Positions 43,325 through 53,740 of a stretch of DNA of 64,000 nt are shown here, piece after piece. The notes beneath the pieces were generated by a model. That model saw only the letters and a program-made list of their open reading frames with translations, was not told the DNA's origin and made no database searches. The stretch is from Amblyornis subalaris (Eukaryota > Chordata > Aves > Passeriformes > Ptilonorhynchidae). A program made the translations under genes and the position numbers. Each line of letters starts with the position of its first letter. The stretch's first letter is position 1. The stretch is from the NCBI GenBank assembly GCA_018881555.1, contig JACAXG010000302.1:62001-126000 (forward strand), given 5' to 3'.

Positions 43325-43468
43325 TGGCCANCCCNGGAAGTGTCCAAANCCAGGTTGGACGGAGCTTGGAGCAACCTGGAATAGCNGAAGGTGTCCCTGC
43401 CCATGGAACTCCATGAGCTTTAAGATCCCTCCCATCCCAAACCTATTCCATGATTCCACAACTCTGTG
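43325..43468 (+). mobile_element. CR1 LINE 3' end (type A)
   Basis: E (GGAAGTGTCCAAANCCAGG), the GAGCTTGGAGCAACCTGG step, F (GGTGTCCCTGCCCATGG) and G (CTTTAAGATCCCTCCCATCC) with a good tail, CATGATTCCACAACTCTGTGA. Several Ns precede E. Confidence 0.92.
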
Positions 43469-43879
43469 ACCCCATCGGGGCACTGGGACCATTACGGTTC
43501 CATCCTGGTCACTGCTGAGACCTAAGTGATGCCAGGATTGAAAAGAATTCCTCTCCATAGGAATTCTGGGCACTAGGCAAGACCAGGTTTCTCAATTGCC
43601 CAGGTAAATGATGGCAAAATGTAAAATCCAGAGGGAAAATGTCATTTTGCCCCTCTATCCCACCACAGGTGTGAGNGGTCTATTCCCATTCCCAGCTCCG
43701 GGGATCGGCTCCCGCCGGAGTTTTCNCACCGAGTGTTTCTTGGCACGGCCGAGCTCAGCGATGGCTCCTCAGGGCTGATTGCTGTGCCCAGATGAGCTCT
43801 TGGAGTTTGCTGCACGATCCAATCCGTGGCATAATTGAAGAGGANGAGGAACAAAATTCCTCCTTGTTTCACCCCAGTA
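43469..43879. other. Unique DNA
   Basis: No gene or repeat recognised. Confidence 0.35.
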
Positions 43880-44010
43880 ACTCCACCAAATTCAACGGAG
43901 AGCGCTCCATATGGTCCCGCACAAGTCGGGTAATGTGTGGATTATGCCGGAATAAATGAAGTCTCCCAGGTCTTAGTGGCTGGTTATTATCAAAGATCTT
44001 TCCCAGCAAT
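43880..44010. promoter_or_regulatory. Candidate regulatory island (weak)
   Basis: GGGTAATGTGTGGATTATGCC at about 43928, GGAATAAATGAAG, and GGTTATTATCAAAGATCTTTCC at about 43981, the last holding ATCAAAGATC (TCF-like). Short and less dense than other islands. Confidence 0.3.
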
Positions 44011-44479
44011 TCATTGGGATTGGAAGGGATTGCAGANACTGGAAAAATGATGGATAGTGCTGTCGTGCAGCTCGGAGAGGGATGGAAAAATCTGGGCTCG
44101 CAGCGCTTGGCTAAAGAGCAACGTGCCCACATGTGTTCCCTCCACTTCTGGAAAAGTCCANCCTCCCCACTTCAAATCCACTGATTTCCAGGAAGAAAGC
44201 AGATGGATTTCAAGGGCCTCTTCCCAAATAAGCTGTGTAAGTCCCGNGAGACATCTCATCCCAGAGGGTGAGAAATCTGGGAGCACTGATGAGCCCTGGG
44301 GCTGTTCCAGCACTCCTGGGAGTCAGGCTCTGCTTTCCTTGGTGTCACNAAATAAAGGCAGGATTTGGACACTTCCATAAGGTTTCAAGAAGCTCCTAAA
44401 ACATTTTTTTTTAGCTGGGAATGTCGGGTAATGGAACAGAACTCCATGGGGGAAGCAGAAGTGCTATTGAGGATGTGGG
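44011..44479. other. Unique DNA
   Basis: No feature recognised. Confidence 0.35.
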
Positions 44480-44660
44480 AAGGGTGCTCAGGCATTGGCA
44501 GGGGCTGCCCAGGGGGTTTGGAGTCCCTATCCCTGGAGGTGTCCAAGGAATGCCNGGATGTGGCACTCGGTGCTCTGGGCTGCTGACAAGGTGGGGATGG
44601 GGCACAGGTTGGACTCCATGATCCTGGAGCTCTTTTCCAACTGGAATGATCCTGGCATTC
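44480..44660 (+). mobile_element. CR1 LINE 3' end (type B)
   Basis: GGCATTGGCAGGGGCTGCCC, GGAGGTGTCCAAGGAATGCC, GGATGTGGCACTCGGTGCTC, GACAAGGTGGGGATGGGGC, GTTGGACTCCATGATCCTGG and CTTTTCCAACTGGAATGATC. This is the + strand form of the copies at 11375 and 47100 and includes the upstream GGAGTCCCTATCCCTGG step. Confidence 0.92.
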
Positions 44661-45510
44661 TATTTTCAAACTCNGGGTTTGCTTCCCAAGCAAACCTTTG
44701 CTGTCTGAAGGAACCCCAGAGAACAAAATCCTATTTTCCCCCTCATTTAGCACCGGAAGGAAGGCAGCCCAGGCCCACCTCAGCTCAGATTCCAAACTCA
44801 ATCCCCGATTATCTGAAGATGGCCAGCTCCTTCTGGTGTCCCTTGGCCCGGGCTGCAGCCCTGCCACTTAAAAAAGATTTGTTCGGAGGCTTGCAGTGCC
44901 CCCGGGCCCTTAACATTTCTTTTTGCCTATAAATTCATTTTATCANTTTATTAGAGTGAGGAAAATTGCTGCATCCATCTTGGAATGTGGAGCATTATCC
45001 TATTAAAGACNGATTAATAAAATAAGGCTTTAAAAATACTATTTGGGAGTAAAGAACTTGCTAAGATTGGTTTTACTACTGAGAGTGTTGTCCGAGTGCT
45101 CCTGGAGCTCTGGAAACCTTGGAGACCTGAGCACTTCCTGGGAATGTGAGGCCTCATCCCGCCCTGGCTGCATTTGGGATGTGCCAGAGAGATCAAGTCC
45201 TGCTCGGACCGGGAAGTGGAGCCTCGGGACTGATGGAGAAGGACCCTGCTGCAAAACCAGGATTTTCCAATGGTTTGTCAAATGGCAGAAAACATCCAAC
45301 ACGCTCTGAAAGCCCAGGATGCCATCCTGGAGTGTTTATCCCTAAAAAGCTCAACGCTTGGATCAGCAGTGTCTCTCTGGAGAGCGGGGCCAGGCTGGAG
45401 CACATTCCAGAGCCCTCGGCGCCGGGAAGGGACCCCCGGAGCACTCCCAGCCCCTTCCCTCCGCTGCCCCCACTTATCGATCCCTTCCTCATTCCCAGAC
45501 TTTTCTGGGC
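44661..45510. other. Unique DNA
   Basis: AT-rich at 44915-45060, with TAACATTTCTTTTTGCC and AAAATAAGGCTTTAAAAATAC words. No gene or transposon. Confidence 0.4.
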
Positions 45511-45511
45511 G

Positions 45512-45525
45512 GTTACCATGGCAAT
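45512..45525 (+). promoter_or_regulatory. Full-length X-box (RFX) motif
   Basis: GTTACCATGGCAAT matches the palindromic RFX consensus GTTGCCATGGCAAC at 12 of 14 positions. This is the best X-box in the window. Confidence 0.55.
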
Positions 45526-45946
45526 GCCTTGCCTCAATAGGGTCCTTGTGAACTTGTTTACCATCCCAATTATAACATTTCCCAATCCAGGCTCATTCTG
45601 ACAGCTCCGTGTCTCCCATCTGTGCCTGATCCCATCAGCGCTTCCACAACAATGCCCCGGCAGGTCCCACGCTCCCCACNCCCATCCCGGAGCTTCTCCG
45701 TGGCCAGAATTCCCTCTTGCAGGAAGCGGAGGATTTGCTGCTCGANGTCCAGCCGGGGGCGTGCCCAGGCAGCGCCCGCCACTCTGGAGGCTCCCGAATT
45801 TTTGCTAAAGCAAGGGAAACGGGAAAAGGAACTTTTCCGTGGAGCTGGGGATCGTGACCTCGCTTGTGTGTCTGTGGGATAAAACAGGATGGAGGGAGGG
45901 GATGGATGTGGATTAGGGGTGGGAGATGCCCCACGCAGACAGGGAG
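45526..45946. other. Unique DNA
   Basis: No gene or repeat recognised. Confidence 0.35.
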
Positions 45947-46066
45947 CTGTGGGATTCAGGATCCCTGGACCACTCTATGCCTGAGAGCGCAGGACTCCCG
46001 GAGCACCAAGGAACTGTGGGATGCAGGATCCATGGAGCACCCAATGCCTGAGGGTGCTCTGGGTGG
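45947..46066 (+). repeat. Diverged 67-bp tandem duplication
   Basis: CTGTGGGATTCAGGATCC at 45947 recurs as CTGTGGGATGCAGGATCC at 46014. Both copies continue with a GGA(G)CAC...ATGCCTGAG segment. Copy two breaks off near 46066. Confidence 0.8.
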
Positions 46067-47099
46067 AACCTTTTTTCCACTGTCTGGTCCATCCAGGCTG
46101 GGCAGGACCTGGGTGTGGACATTGTGGAGCCAAGGAAAGGCTCAAGGAATACGTGGTGTGTTCTCCACTGGACAACACCAGAGCAGCTCTGAGGCACACA
46201 AGCCCCAAAATTCCATAGGGAAAACCTGTTATTTTAACAAAAAGCACAGGAAAAGGTAGGAGAAACCAGAGGCTTTTACACACCTGCCAAAGGAGAGGTT
46301 GGAACGGATCCCTTAATCCTGCAGGCAGGAAGGCACTGACTTCCATGGGGGAAGCTGCAGCCAAATCGTTTCAGGCTGGAGATAAGCAGGTCTGGGGACA
46401 AACTTCCAACTGGGATGAGAGCGCAGCCACTGGAATCTCCAAGTCTCCAAATGAAGACCTTCTGGAAGTTTCCTCCAGCAGGACTGGGCCGGGTGCAGCT
46501 ATTCNGGGGCGGAGCTGAAGTGGAAGCTGATAAAGGTCCCTTGTCCTTGGATCTGGAAAAGAAAAGTGCACTTAAAAAAAAAAGGAATCTGTGCTGGAGC
46601 TGCCGCTGCCAACGCGTGACTCAACCCCAACGCGCGCAGATTCCTCCGGCTCGGGATTTTTCCAAAGAACTCCCTGCTCTCAATGGCTTCATTATGAGCC
46701 TCTGAAAGAGCATTGTTGGGATCGGGCTGGGATGGAGCCTCGGCTCCCTCCGCTTCCGTCCCCTCCCGAGCCCTGGCCATCCCAGGGAGCGCTGCTTCCA
46801 CTGGGTTTTCCTGAGGAAGATAAGGCAAATCTGGCTTGCAGCGTGAGGCTGCTGGAGGAGAGTCCTGCTGGGCTTAAAGCAATCCAAAGGGCTTTGGCAG
46901 ATAAATGGGAAAGGGAATGGTGCAGATGGCCAGGAGAAGTTCCTGAGACATCAGGGAAAAACAAGATTGCTCTGGAAAAGAGCAAAACAAACAAAACAAC
47001 AGGAATTCACAGTCCCTCAATGAAAACATTGGAATGTTCCCCAAGGATCACACGAACTGCCTGAACACAGGGCTTGTTCTTCAGCTGAGGGTTGGACAN
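46067..47099. other. Unique DNA
   Basis: A-rich run near 46577. No gene or transposon recognised. Confidence 0.4.
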
Positions 47100-47315
47100 G
47101 AGGATCCCAGAATCCCGGAGTCATTTCAGTTGGAAAAGCCCTCCAGGATCATGGAGTCCAACCNGTGCCCGATGCCCACCTTGCCACCAGCCCAGAGCAC
47201 TCAGTGCCACATCCAGGCCTTCCCCGGACACCTCCAGGGATAGGGACTCCAACACCTCCCTGGGCAGCCCCTGCCAATGCCTGAGCACCTTTTCCATGGA
47301 GAAATCTTTTCCAGC
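47100..47315 (-). mobile_element. CR1 LINE 3' end (type B)
   Basis: Tail GAGGATCCCAGAATCCCGG, then TCAGTTGGAAAAGCCCTCC, TGGAGTCCAACCNGTGCCC, CACCTTGCCACCAGCCCAGA, CACTCAGTGCCACATCC, GACACCTCCAGGGATAGGGA and TTTTCCATGGAGAAATC. Close to the copy at 11375, but reaches about 40 bases further. Confidence 0.93.
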
Positions 47316-49455
47316 CTTAGGTGGGATATTCCCCTCCCTGCTCCCCAAACCTGGAACAGAGCACAGATTTATCCTCTCAGTACAAACACCACGGGANATC
47401 AGAGACTTGAACAGGCTTCCAAAGCCCCATTCCTCTCTTTTTTTTTTTCCCCTCATCTCATTTTCATCCCATTCCTCTTTCTCCGATTCCAATTTCCAAT
47501 CCTGGAACAGCAAGCGAGAGACTTTCGCTTATGAGCAGCAGCAAAAGGCACCAGGAACTTGCTGAGCATGGAAAGAGCCAAGCAGCAGCTTTGGAGTCCT
47601 GGATCTCCATCCTCCTCCTGCCCGTGGTCATCCTGCCGCTCCCCGCTTGGAATGGGAGCTTCCATCCTCACCCGCCTCTCCACGTGCCGTGGGGAGCTTC
47701 CCTGTCCATCCATCCGAAATGATGGCTCGGGGTTGCTGTGGTGTTTTCAGCTCCGTTNTGTGGGGTTGTTTTGCCATTAAATCCCAACTCCATTCCAGCG
47801 CTGCCTGCGGCAGGCAGTTTTAGGGAAGCGCCGCCGTGGCTGCCAGGATATTTGGGCCGGACTTTGTGTTTTAATCCCACTAAGCCGGGAACATCTTTCG
47901 CTCGGTTTGGAGCGACGGAGCTGGAAAAACAGGAGCACAGAAGGCCTGTTTTACAAATGGATGCGGCCGTGCCGCAGGGATGGGCTGGGATTCTCCCGCT
48001 CGTGTCCGTAGTGCCACGGTCACTCCCTCTCCAGCTCTTGCTATTCCTCATTCCCACTTAATCCATGTTAGTTTTCAAACCACATCTTATCCCGCTCCCA
48101 AGTTCCTCAGGAGAAGGTGACTGAAGGTGATTTGCTAAAACAGGGGCTTCATATTCCACTTCCTGTCTCATTCCCCTCTCATGGATGGTTTATTACGATG
48201 GAAGGGATGGATAGGGAGCTCAGTGCCTGCCGGAATTTTAGAAAGGGAGGAATTGTCTGTGTTTACGGAATTTTTGATNCGTGTTTGTTTTAATGGGAGC
48301 AGCAGCATCATAATCTAACTGGGAGACATNGAAGCTCCAGCTCCAATGGCTGCTGGAATGATTAACTGGGAATGACAGCTTTCCACTGGCAGTACAAACA
48401 CTCTTCCCAAAATTACAGGTGATCAGCAACTAATGTGACACCTGTGTCAAGTCAGGGAGGAGCGGATTCCCATATCCATCTGGAAAAGGTGTGGAAGAAA
48501 AAGTGGGAATGGTGGAGTGGAAAAGATTGTTGGAAGGAGGGGGGGGGGTCATGGTCGGCTGTGCCAGATCCAAGTGGCTCCGAGTGGCTCTGGATAGCAG
48601 GGAGTAAATCCTGCCACTGGTTCTAAGGCTGGAAGGCCTTCCCTCCTTCCCATTTCTCACTTTGCAGGTCTTGTTGTTTTCCAAGGGGTGAGGCGACCCC
48701 TGAGTTGTCGCCCAGCTCCGAACCCTTCCCGCTCCTCTTCCTCCTGCTCCCGCACGAGGCTCTGCAGGACGCTGCGCTCCCGGGAATGCCGCAGGGATGC
48801 AGGGAGCCAGCAGGGATCGGAGCTGGGAGAGGCCGCTCAGCGGGGGTTCGCTGAGCCCATTCCCGTTATGGAAAAGCAACAATTGCCTCCATTGAGCGGC
48901 CGGGAAACGAANCCCGGAGCGGTGGATGGATGCACGTAGCTCCCGGGACATCTGTGGCATCCCTGCCCCATCCTCCAGCTTTCCTCCTCTCCTCCGGGTC
49001 CTTTTCCAGCTCCTTCCCACCCTAAGCCCGGCTTCTGCGAGGCTCTGCAGCAGCTCTCGCTTTAATGGCAACTATTCCATGACTGGAAACTAGGGGGAAG
49101 AATTACACCGGGATGGGAACTGCCGGGAAAAGGCGGCTGGCGCAGGCAGGGAGCTTCCTTCTTTTACCTTGCGCTTCTGCAAGTCACAACTTTGTCAGGC
49201 TGTGAATTCCCAAACCCTGCCGCCTCTCCCTCTTTTCCAAGTCCCTCCGCAGCGCCAGCTGCTCGGCGGGGGGCCAGGGAAGGGTGGGGGGGAATGGTAT
49301 CCTGCATCCAGTCTGCAGGAGGATGGGCAAACTGGAATGGGAATAACACAGGGATTCACCTTGTCCGGGTCATTCCTAAAGCANGAGGGGTGGGATGGGG
49401 GGCAGTAACTGGGAACTTGGAATAACTCCAGTTAAACCGAAGGGAAAGCAAAGTC
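47316..49455. other. Unique DNA
   Basis: T run near 47439. G10 run at 48539-48548. Moderate CpG at 48700-48920. No transposon or gene. AT-rich at 48270-48430. Confidence 0.45.
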
Positions 49456-49550
49456 CCTCGCCAGCCCTCCTGGAGCCCCCGTAGGCACCGGAAGGGGCTC
49501 TGTCTCCCTGGAGCCTTCTCTTTTCCAGGTTGGACACCCCCAGGGAGAGC
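49456..49550 (-). mobile_element. CR1 LINE middle fragment (type A)
   Basis: Reverse complement of B (GTCCCTCGCCAGCCCTCC, GGAGCCCCCGTAGGCACCGG) and A (GTCTCCCTGGAGCCTTCTC, TTTCCAGGTTGGACACCCCC). Neither C nor the 3' blocks are present. Confidence 0.85.
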
Positions 49551-49774
49551 AGCAGGAATTCCTGCGCGGGGCCAGCGTGGGGACACACTGGGGACATGGA
49601 GGAGACAGAGATGCCCATTCCCAACTGGCACAAGTCCTGTGGAAACAGGGAAACTCCTTTGCAGCGAGCAGAATTAAAACCAGGCTTCTTGGGAAGCAGT
49701 TGGAAGTGCAGCCCACAGCTGCATGGAAGTGAAATCCTCTGCAAAAGCAGGAATTTGATGCTGCTTGGAAGGCT
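49551..49774. other. Unique DNA
   Basis: No feature recognised. Confidence 0.35.
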
Positions 49775-49818
49775 CCCTCCTCCTCCTCCTCCTCCTCCTC
49801 CTCTTCCTCCTCCTCCTC
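49775..49818 (+). repeat. (CTC)n microsatellite
   Basis: About 13 CTC units with one CTT interruption near 49802. Homopyrimidine on the + strand, homopurine on the other. A glycine/arginine-rich frame across it on the minus strand is an artefact. Confidence 0.95.
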
Positions 49819-50739
49819 GTGTGATGCAGAGCTCCTTCCCTTGGTAGACGCTTCTCCCGATCATTCCAAGCAGAAGGGAGCCATGGCGACTTGGCAGGAG
49901 CTGAAAATCCGCCTTTGGAGCATGAATCAGTCCCATAATTTCTGTGGCAAGGAACATTTTGGGAGGATTTATGGCATCGCACGCTCCCGTCGGATCTGCT
50001 GTCACAGAGCCTGGTAAAGGCTCCAGATAAAAGGGTTGCAGTTTACAGCTCTGGAAAATTGGAATGAATTCCCTGCTGGGAGCACACAGCAAGGACTCGC
50101 AGGAATCTTGGACCAAGAGGGTTGGAAAAAGCAGATCCGAGGGGATGAGGATGTACCTGGATGTTGCAGAAGCATCCCGGGCTGGATGATCCACGGGGAC
50201 AGACAGAGTTGTTAACCCTGACCTGAGCCAGAGGAAAAATTCAGGAATATCTTTGGAGAGAACAGTTTTATTGGGAGCTTTATTTGTGGAAAAGGCTTCC
50301 TGCTTTTTCATCCAGGACCTCTGACCTGGCATGAAATGAAAATCTTTTCCCAGTTATTTATTTTTCCTGGTTTAAAGTTAATGTTTTATGATGTCCATGG
50401 ACTTCTGCTATTCCAGAATTCTGGCATAAACCTGGGGTGGTGTCAACTCATCCTCCTCCAACTCCACAGCCAGGAAAAGGCTGAATTCAGGGATATTCCC
50501 ATCAAACCCAACCTCCACAATGTCCAAGCGCTGAAACCCCATTTCTAAGCATCCCAAAATATTATTGTTTATTCCAAATTCAGGAGTTGCACTTAAAACT
50601 GCCACGAAATCTCGGCACTTCCATCAAAATCAACCTCACACCCGGAAAACACGTGGAAAACGCGAGCCTTGGGAAAGGCTGGGTGGGCTCCTGAGTTTCT
50701 TCCAGGAGACTCCAGCTCAAAACGCAAAGGAAAATGTCT
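49819..50739. other. Unique DNA
   Basis: No gene or transposon recognised. Confidence 0.4.
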
Positions 50740-51090
50740 GAAGTTTGAAATGAGTAAGTTAATACATTATTTAGGAAGTCAGTACAAAATTAATTAGGGA
50801 GTTTGGGAAAAAAAAAAACCCGGAGACATTAGGAAAGAAAATTAAGAGGTTTAGACGGAACAATTTCGGGAGGTGTAAAAAACGAGGAAGTTTGTCCAAA
50901 AAGATGAAGAAATTTGTCTAAAAAATAAGAAGTGCACGGAATAAAATTTAGGAAGTGTGGAGCAAAAAAATTCAGGAAGTTTGCAAAAAATAAAATGCAG
51001 GAAATTTGGAAAAAAAGCGGTTTTTAAAGACAAAGCTTGCCCAAAAAATTAAGAAGTTTGCCACAAAATTAAGAAGTTTGCAGCAAAAGC
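50740..51090 (+). repeat. Diverged AAG-rich tandem array
   Basis: About a dozen variants of TTAAGAAGTTTGCCACAAAA, spaced about 19-31 bases. The last two units (51049-51068 and 51069-51088) are exactly 20 bases apart and differ at two positions. The + strand is strongly purine-rich. The array is bounded by non-repetitive sequence. The LPKFYSV-like peptides seen on the minus strand come from the repeat. Not CR1 and not a common microsatellite. Confidence 0.7.
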
Positions 51091-51429
51091 TCCTCGAGCG
51101 AGAGCCCAGAATCGCTCGCGGGGGGGAGCTGCACAAAAGCAGCTCCCTGAACATGTTTTCCCTTTCCCAAAGCTGTTCCCTAAATGTCACTTTTATCGCC
51201 TCCTCTCCCAGCCTTTCGGACCATATGTGTTTTTATGATATTCACAACATGCTTGTGCCACACAAGATGCAAATGCAATTTCCTGCTGGAATGGCTCGAC
51301 GTGCGGAGCAACCAAAAAAATCAGGAAAAGCGGCTCCGGGCGCGCCTGGAAGGGGCTTTTTTGCCCCCCCTCCCAGGGAATTACCTGGGAAGTGAAGCGG
51401 GAGTGGGATTAGAGGAAGCTCTTCCTCGT
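51091..51429. other. Unique DNA
   Basis: No gene recognised. Confidence 0.35.
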
Positions 51430-51670
51430 GGAATCACGGAATGCGAGGATCAATGAGGTTGGAAAAGACCTCTTGGATCACTGAGTCCGACCTGGGACCG
51501 ATCCCCACCTTGTTAACCAGACCAGAGCAATCCATGCATTCCTTGGACACCTCCAACACCTCCCTGGGCAGCCCATTCCAATGTTTAACCCTTTCCAGGG
51601 AGAAATTCCTCCTGATGTCCAAGCTCAACCTTCTCTGGCACAGCTTGAGGCTGTTTCCTCTCATCCTATC
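51430..51670 (-). mobile_element. CR1 LINE 3' end (type B)
   Basis: Tail GGAATCACGGAATGCGAGGA, CAATGAGGTTGGAAAAGACC, CCGATCCCCACCTTGTTAAC, then GACACCTCCAACACCTCCC, GGGCAGCCCATTCCAATG, TTCCTCCTGATGTCCAAGC, CTTGAGGCTGTTTCCTCTCA. The longest type B copy with an intact 3' end. It meets the + strand copy at 51734 head to head. Confidence 0.94.
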
Positions 51671-51733
51671 AAAATTCCACCTCTNTGTGTGAGCAGGACT
51701 TGGATTGTCCACTAATTGTCCTGATACAATTCC

Positions 51734-52010
51734 AGAGAGCTGGAGAGGGACTTGGGACAAGGGATGGAGGGACAGGACACNGGGAATGGCNACCCACTGC
51801 CAGATGGGATATTGGGAAGGAATTCCTGGTTGTGAGGGTAGTGAGGCCCTGGCACAGGTTTTCCAGGGAAGNTGAGGCTGNCTCATCCCTGGAAGTGTCC
51901 AAGGCCAGGCTGGACAGGGCTTGGAGCNNCCTGGGATAGTGGAATNTGTCNCTGNCCATGGATGAGCTTTAAGGTCCCTTCCAACACCACCATTCCATAA
52001 TTCCCTGATT
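51734..52010 (+). mobile_element. CR1 LINE 3' end (type A)
   Basis: From late B (GAGCTGGAGAGGGACTTGGG) through C, which lacks the GAGGGCAGGGTTA part, D (GAGGCCCTGGCACAGG then TTTTCCAGGGAAG), E, F (GTCNCTGNCCATGG) and G (CTTTAAGGTCCCTTCCAAC). About nine Ns. A young copy by eye, lying head to head with 51430-51670. Confidence 0.94.
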
Positions 52011-52219
52011 TTAGTGCAGCATTCCCCGGCCCCTCANTGCCCAATCCCAAAACATCACAGGCCTTTCCACAGCTGGAAAGTCAGGACTGGGGCCGCTTGG
52101 GAATGTTTTTCCCGAAACGGTTCCTCGCAGGAAAACCCGGATTTTGTCAAGGGAGGGAATCCCACTAGACCCAGGAGAAATTACCTGGAAAAAGGTTTTG
52201 AAACCCAAACATGCANTGA
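52011..52219. other. Unique DNA
   Basis: No feature recognised. Confidence 0.35.
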
Positions 52220-52450
52220 AAGTTTTCATTTGTAATTTCAAAGGATTGGGGCTTTTAATGATGTTTTCATTCTGTTTCTATTTTTGGAACAACATATTTC
52301 CAGTGATTATGTTGGAATTGGATAAATATTCATTATTTTCATCCTGTTTATTAATCATTAAGGAAATTTGCAATTATCCATCCCAACATTTTATCCCCCC
52401 AAGAACCAAGTACTTTTCCTTATTGCAAAATGATTGGAAAACCTGAGATT
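52220..52450. promoter_or_regulatory. Candidate AT-rich island
   Basis: TTTTAATGATGTTTTC at about 52254, CCAGTGATTATG, GGATAAATATTCATTATTTTC at about 52320, TTTATTAATCATTAAGG at about 52346 and AATTTGCAATTATCC at about 52364. Repeat-free and strongly AT-rich. Confidence 0.45.
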
Positions 52451-53360
52451 TACGGCTTTAGCCNTGATTCCACAGTGAATTCCACCCGAATTCCCTCCCT
52501 AAAACACCATGTTGGGTTCGCGAATTCACGGATGGAGGGAAGCNTTCCCAGGATCGATAATCCGGGATATCAGCTCAGGAAATATAAAACATCAGAGAGG
52601 GAATTTTGAAAAGCAGAGCAGAGCCCCCAAAAATAGGAAGAAGTGAGGAAATCCCATTTCCTGAGGAATTTTCAACGCATTGGGACATTTTTTTCCAGGT
52701 GGGAGCAAGTGTTTTCCTGCCTCCCAAAGTGTTGGGTTAGTTCTGGTGGCACATCCAGGGAAAAATGGGAAAAAGAAGTCGTTGTCCTTAAAATATTCAT
52801 CCCTCGGCTCCAGCCTGACACGTGTAGCGGTTGGGAGGGAAATTCCTCTGGGCTTCAGCCGCCTGCTTTTGGCCTGGGTCGGAATTACTCATGGAATAAT
52901 AAATTCCCATGAATTATTTACGGATTTCTCGTGTAATACACCGGAAGACAATTCCCACCTTGCCGTGCGTTCTTACCTTGGCTCCTGCCCTTGGCTCCTC
53001 ACACCTTCCAGGGTCATGGGATGAAATCCCACCGGAGTCCAGGTGTAGCTTTCCTCCATCTGTGAATCCGGGATGAGCGTTCCTGCGGTGCCCTTCTCTC
53101 GCTCCTGGCTTGCCTGGAAGTGGGAATTTTGCACAATAAATCCTGTGGAATAGTGCGATCGTTTCCTGATGGAATTAATCATGGAAAGGTGGGATCAAAT
53201 TGATCCTCTTTTCCCAGTTATAAATCAGCTCCCAAGTTATTCAAGTGGCCAGGAGGGACAGGGTGAGAATTTGGGGGGTCTGGTGCAGGACCAGGAGTTG
53301 GATTTGATGGTCCTTGTGGATTCCTTCCAGTTTGGGACATCCTATGAGTGTGGTGTGGGA
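52451..53360. other. Unique DNA
   Basis: AT-rich patch at 52880-52930 with GAATAATAAATTCCC. No gene recognised. Confidence 0.4.
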
Positions 53361-53740
53361 TCAGCTGGAGCCAGTCCAGAGGAAGCCACGGAGACGCTCC
53401 GAGGGCTGGAGCCCCTCTGCTCCTATGGATCCAGGCTGGGAGAGCTGGGGGTGCTCACCTGGAGAAGGGAAGGATCCAGGGAGACCTCAGAGCCCCTGCC
53501 AGTGCCTAAAGGGGCTCCAGGAGAGCTGGAGAGGGACTTGGGACAAGGGATGGAGGGACAGGACACAGGGAATGGCTTCCCACTGCCACAGGGCAGGGTT
53601 AGGTGGGATACTGGGAAGAAATTCCTGGTTGTGAGGCCCCGGCACAGGTTTTCCAGATAAGCTGTGTCTGCCCCTGGATCCCTGGAAGTGTCCAAGGCCA
53701 GGCTGCATGGGCCTGGTGCTGGGATTTGGGATGATCCCAG
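53361..53740 (+). mobile_element. CR1 LINE 3' end, long copy (type A)
   Basis: Begins in the segment upstream of A (GGAAGCCACGGAGACGCTCC, GGCTGGAGCCCCTCTGCTCC), then A (GAGACCTCAGAGCCCCTG), B, C, D (GGCACAGGTTTTCCAGATAA) and E, ending GGGATTTGGGATGATCC. F and G are lost. It is the second longest copy. Confidence 0.93.

Noticed and set aside
49376..50332. 318-codon minus strand frame with poly-glycine
   Set aside because: The glycine/arginine tract is the (CTC)n microsatellite and another part is CR1 sequence.
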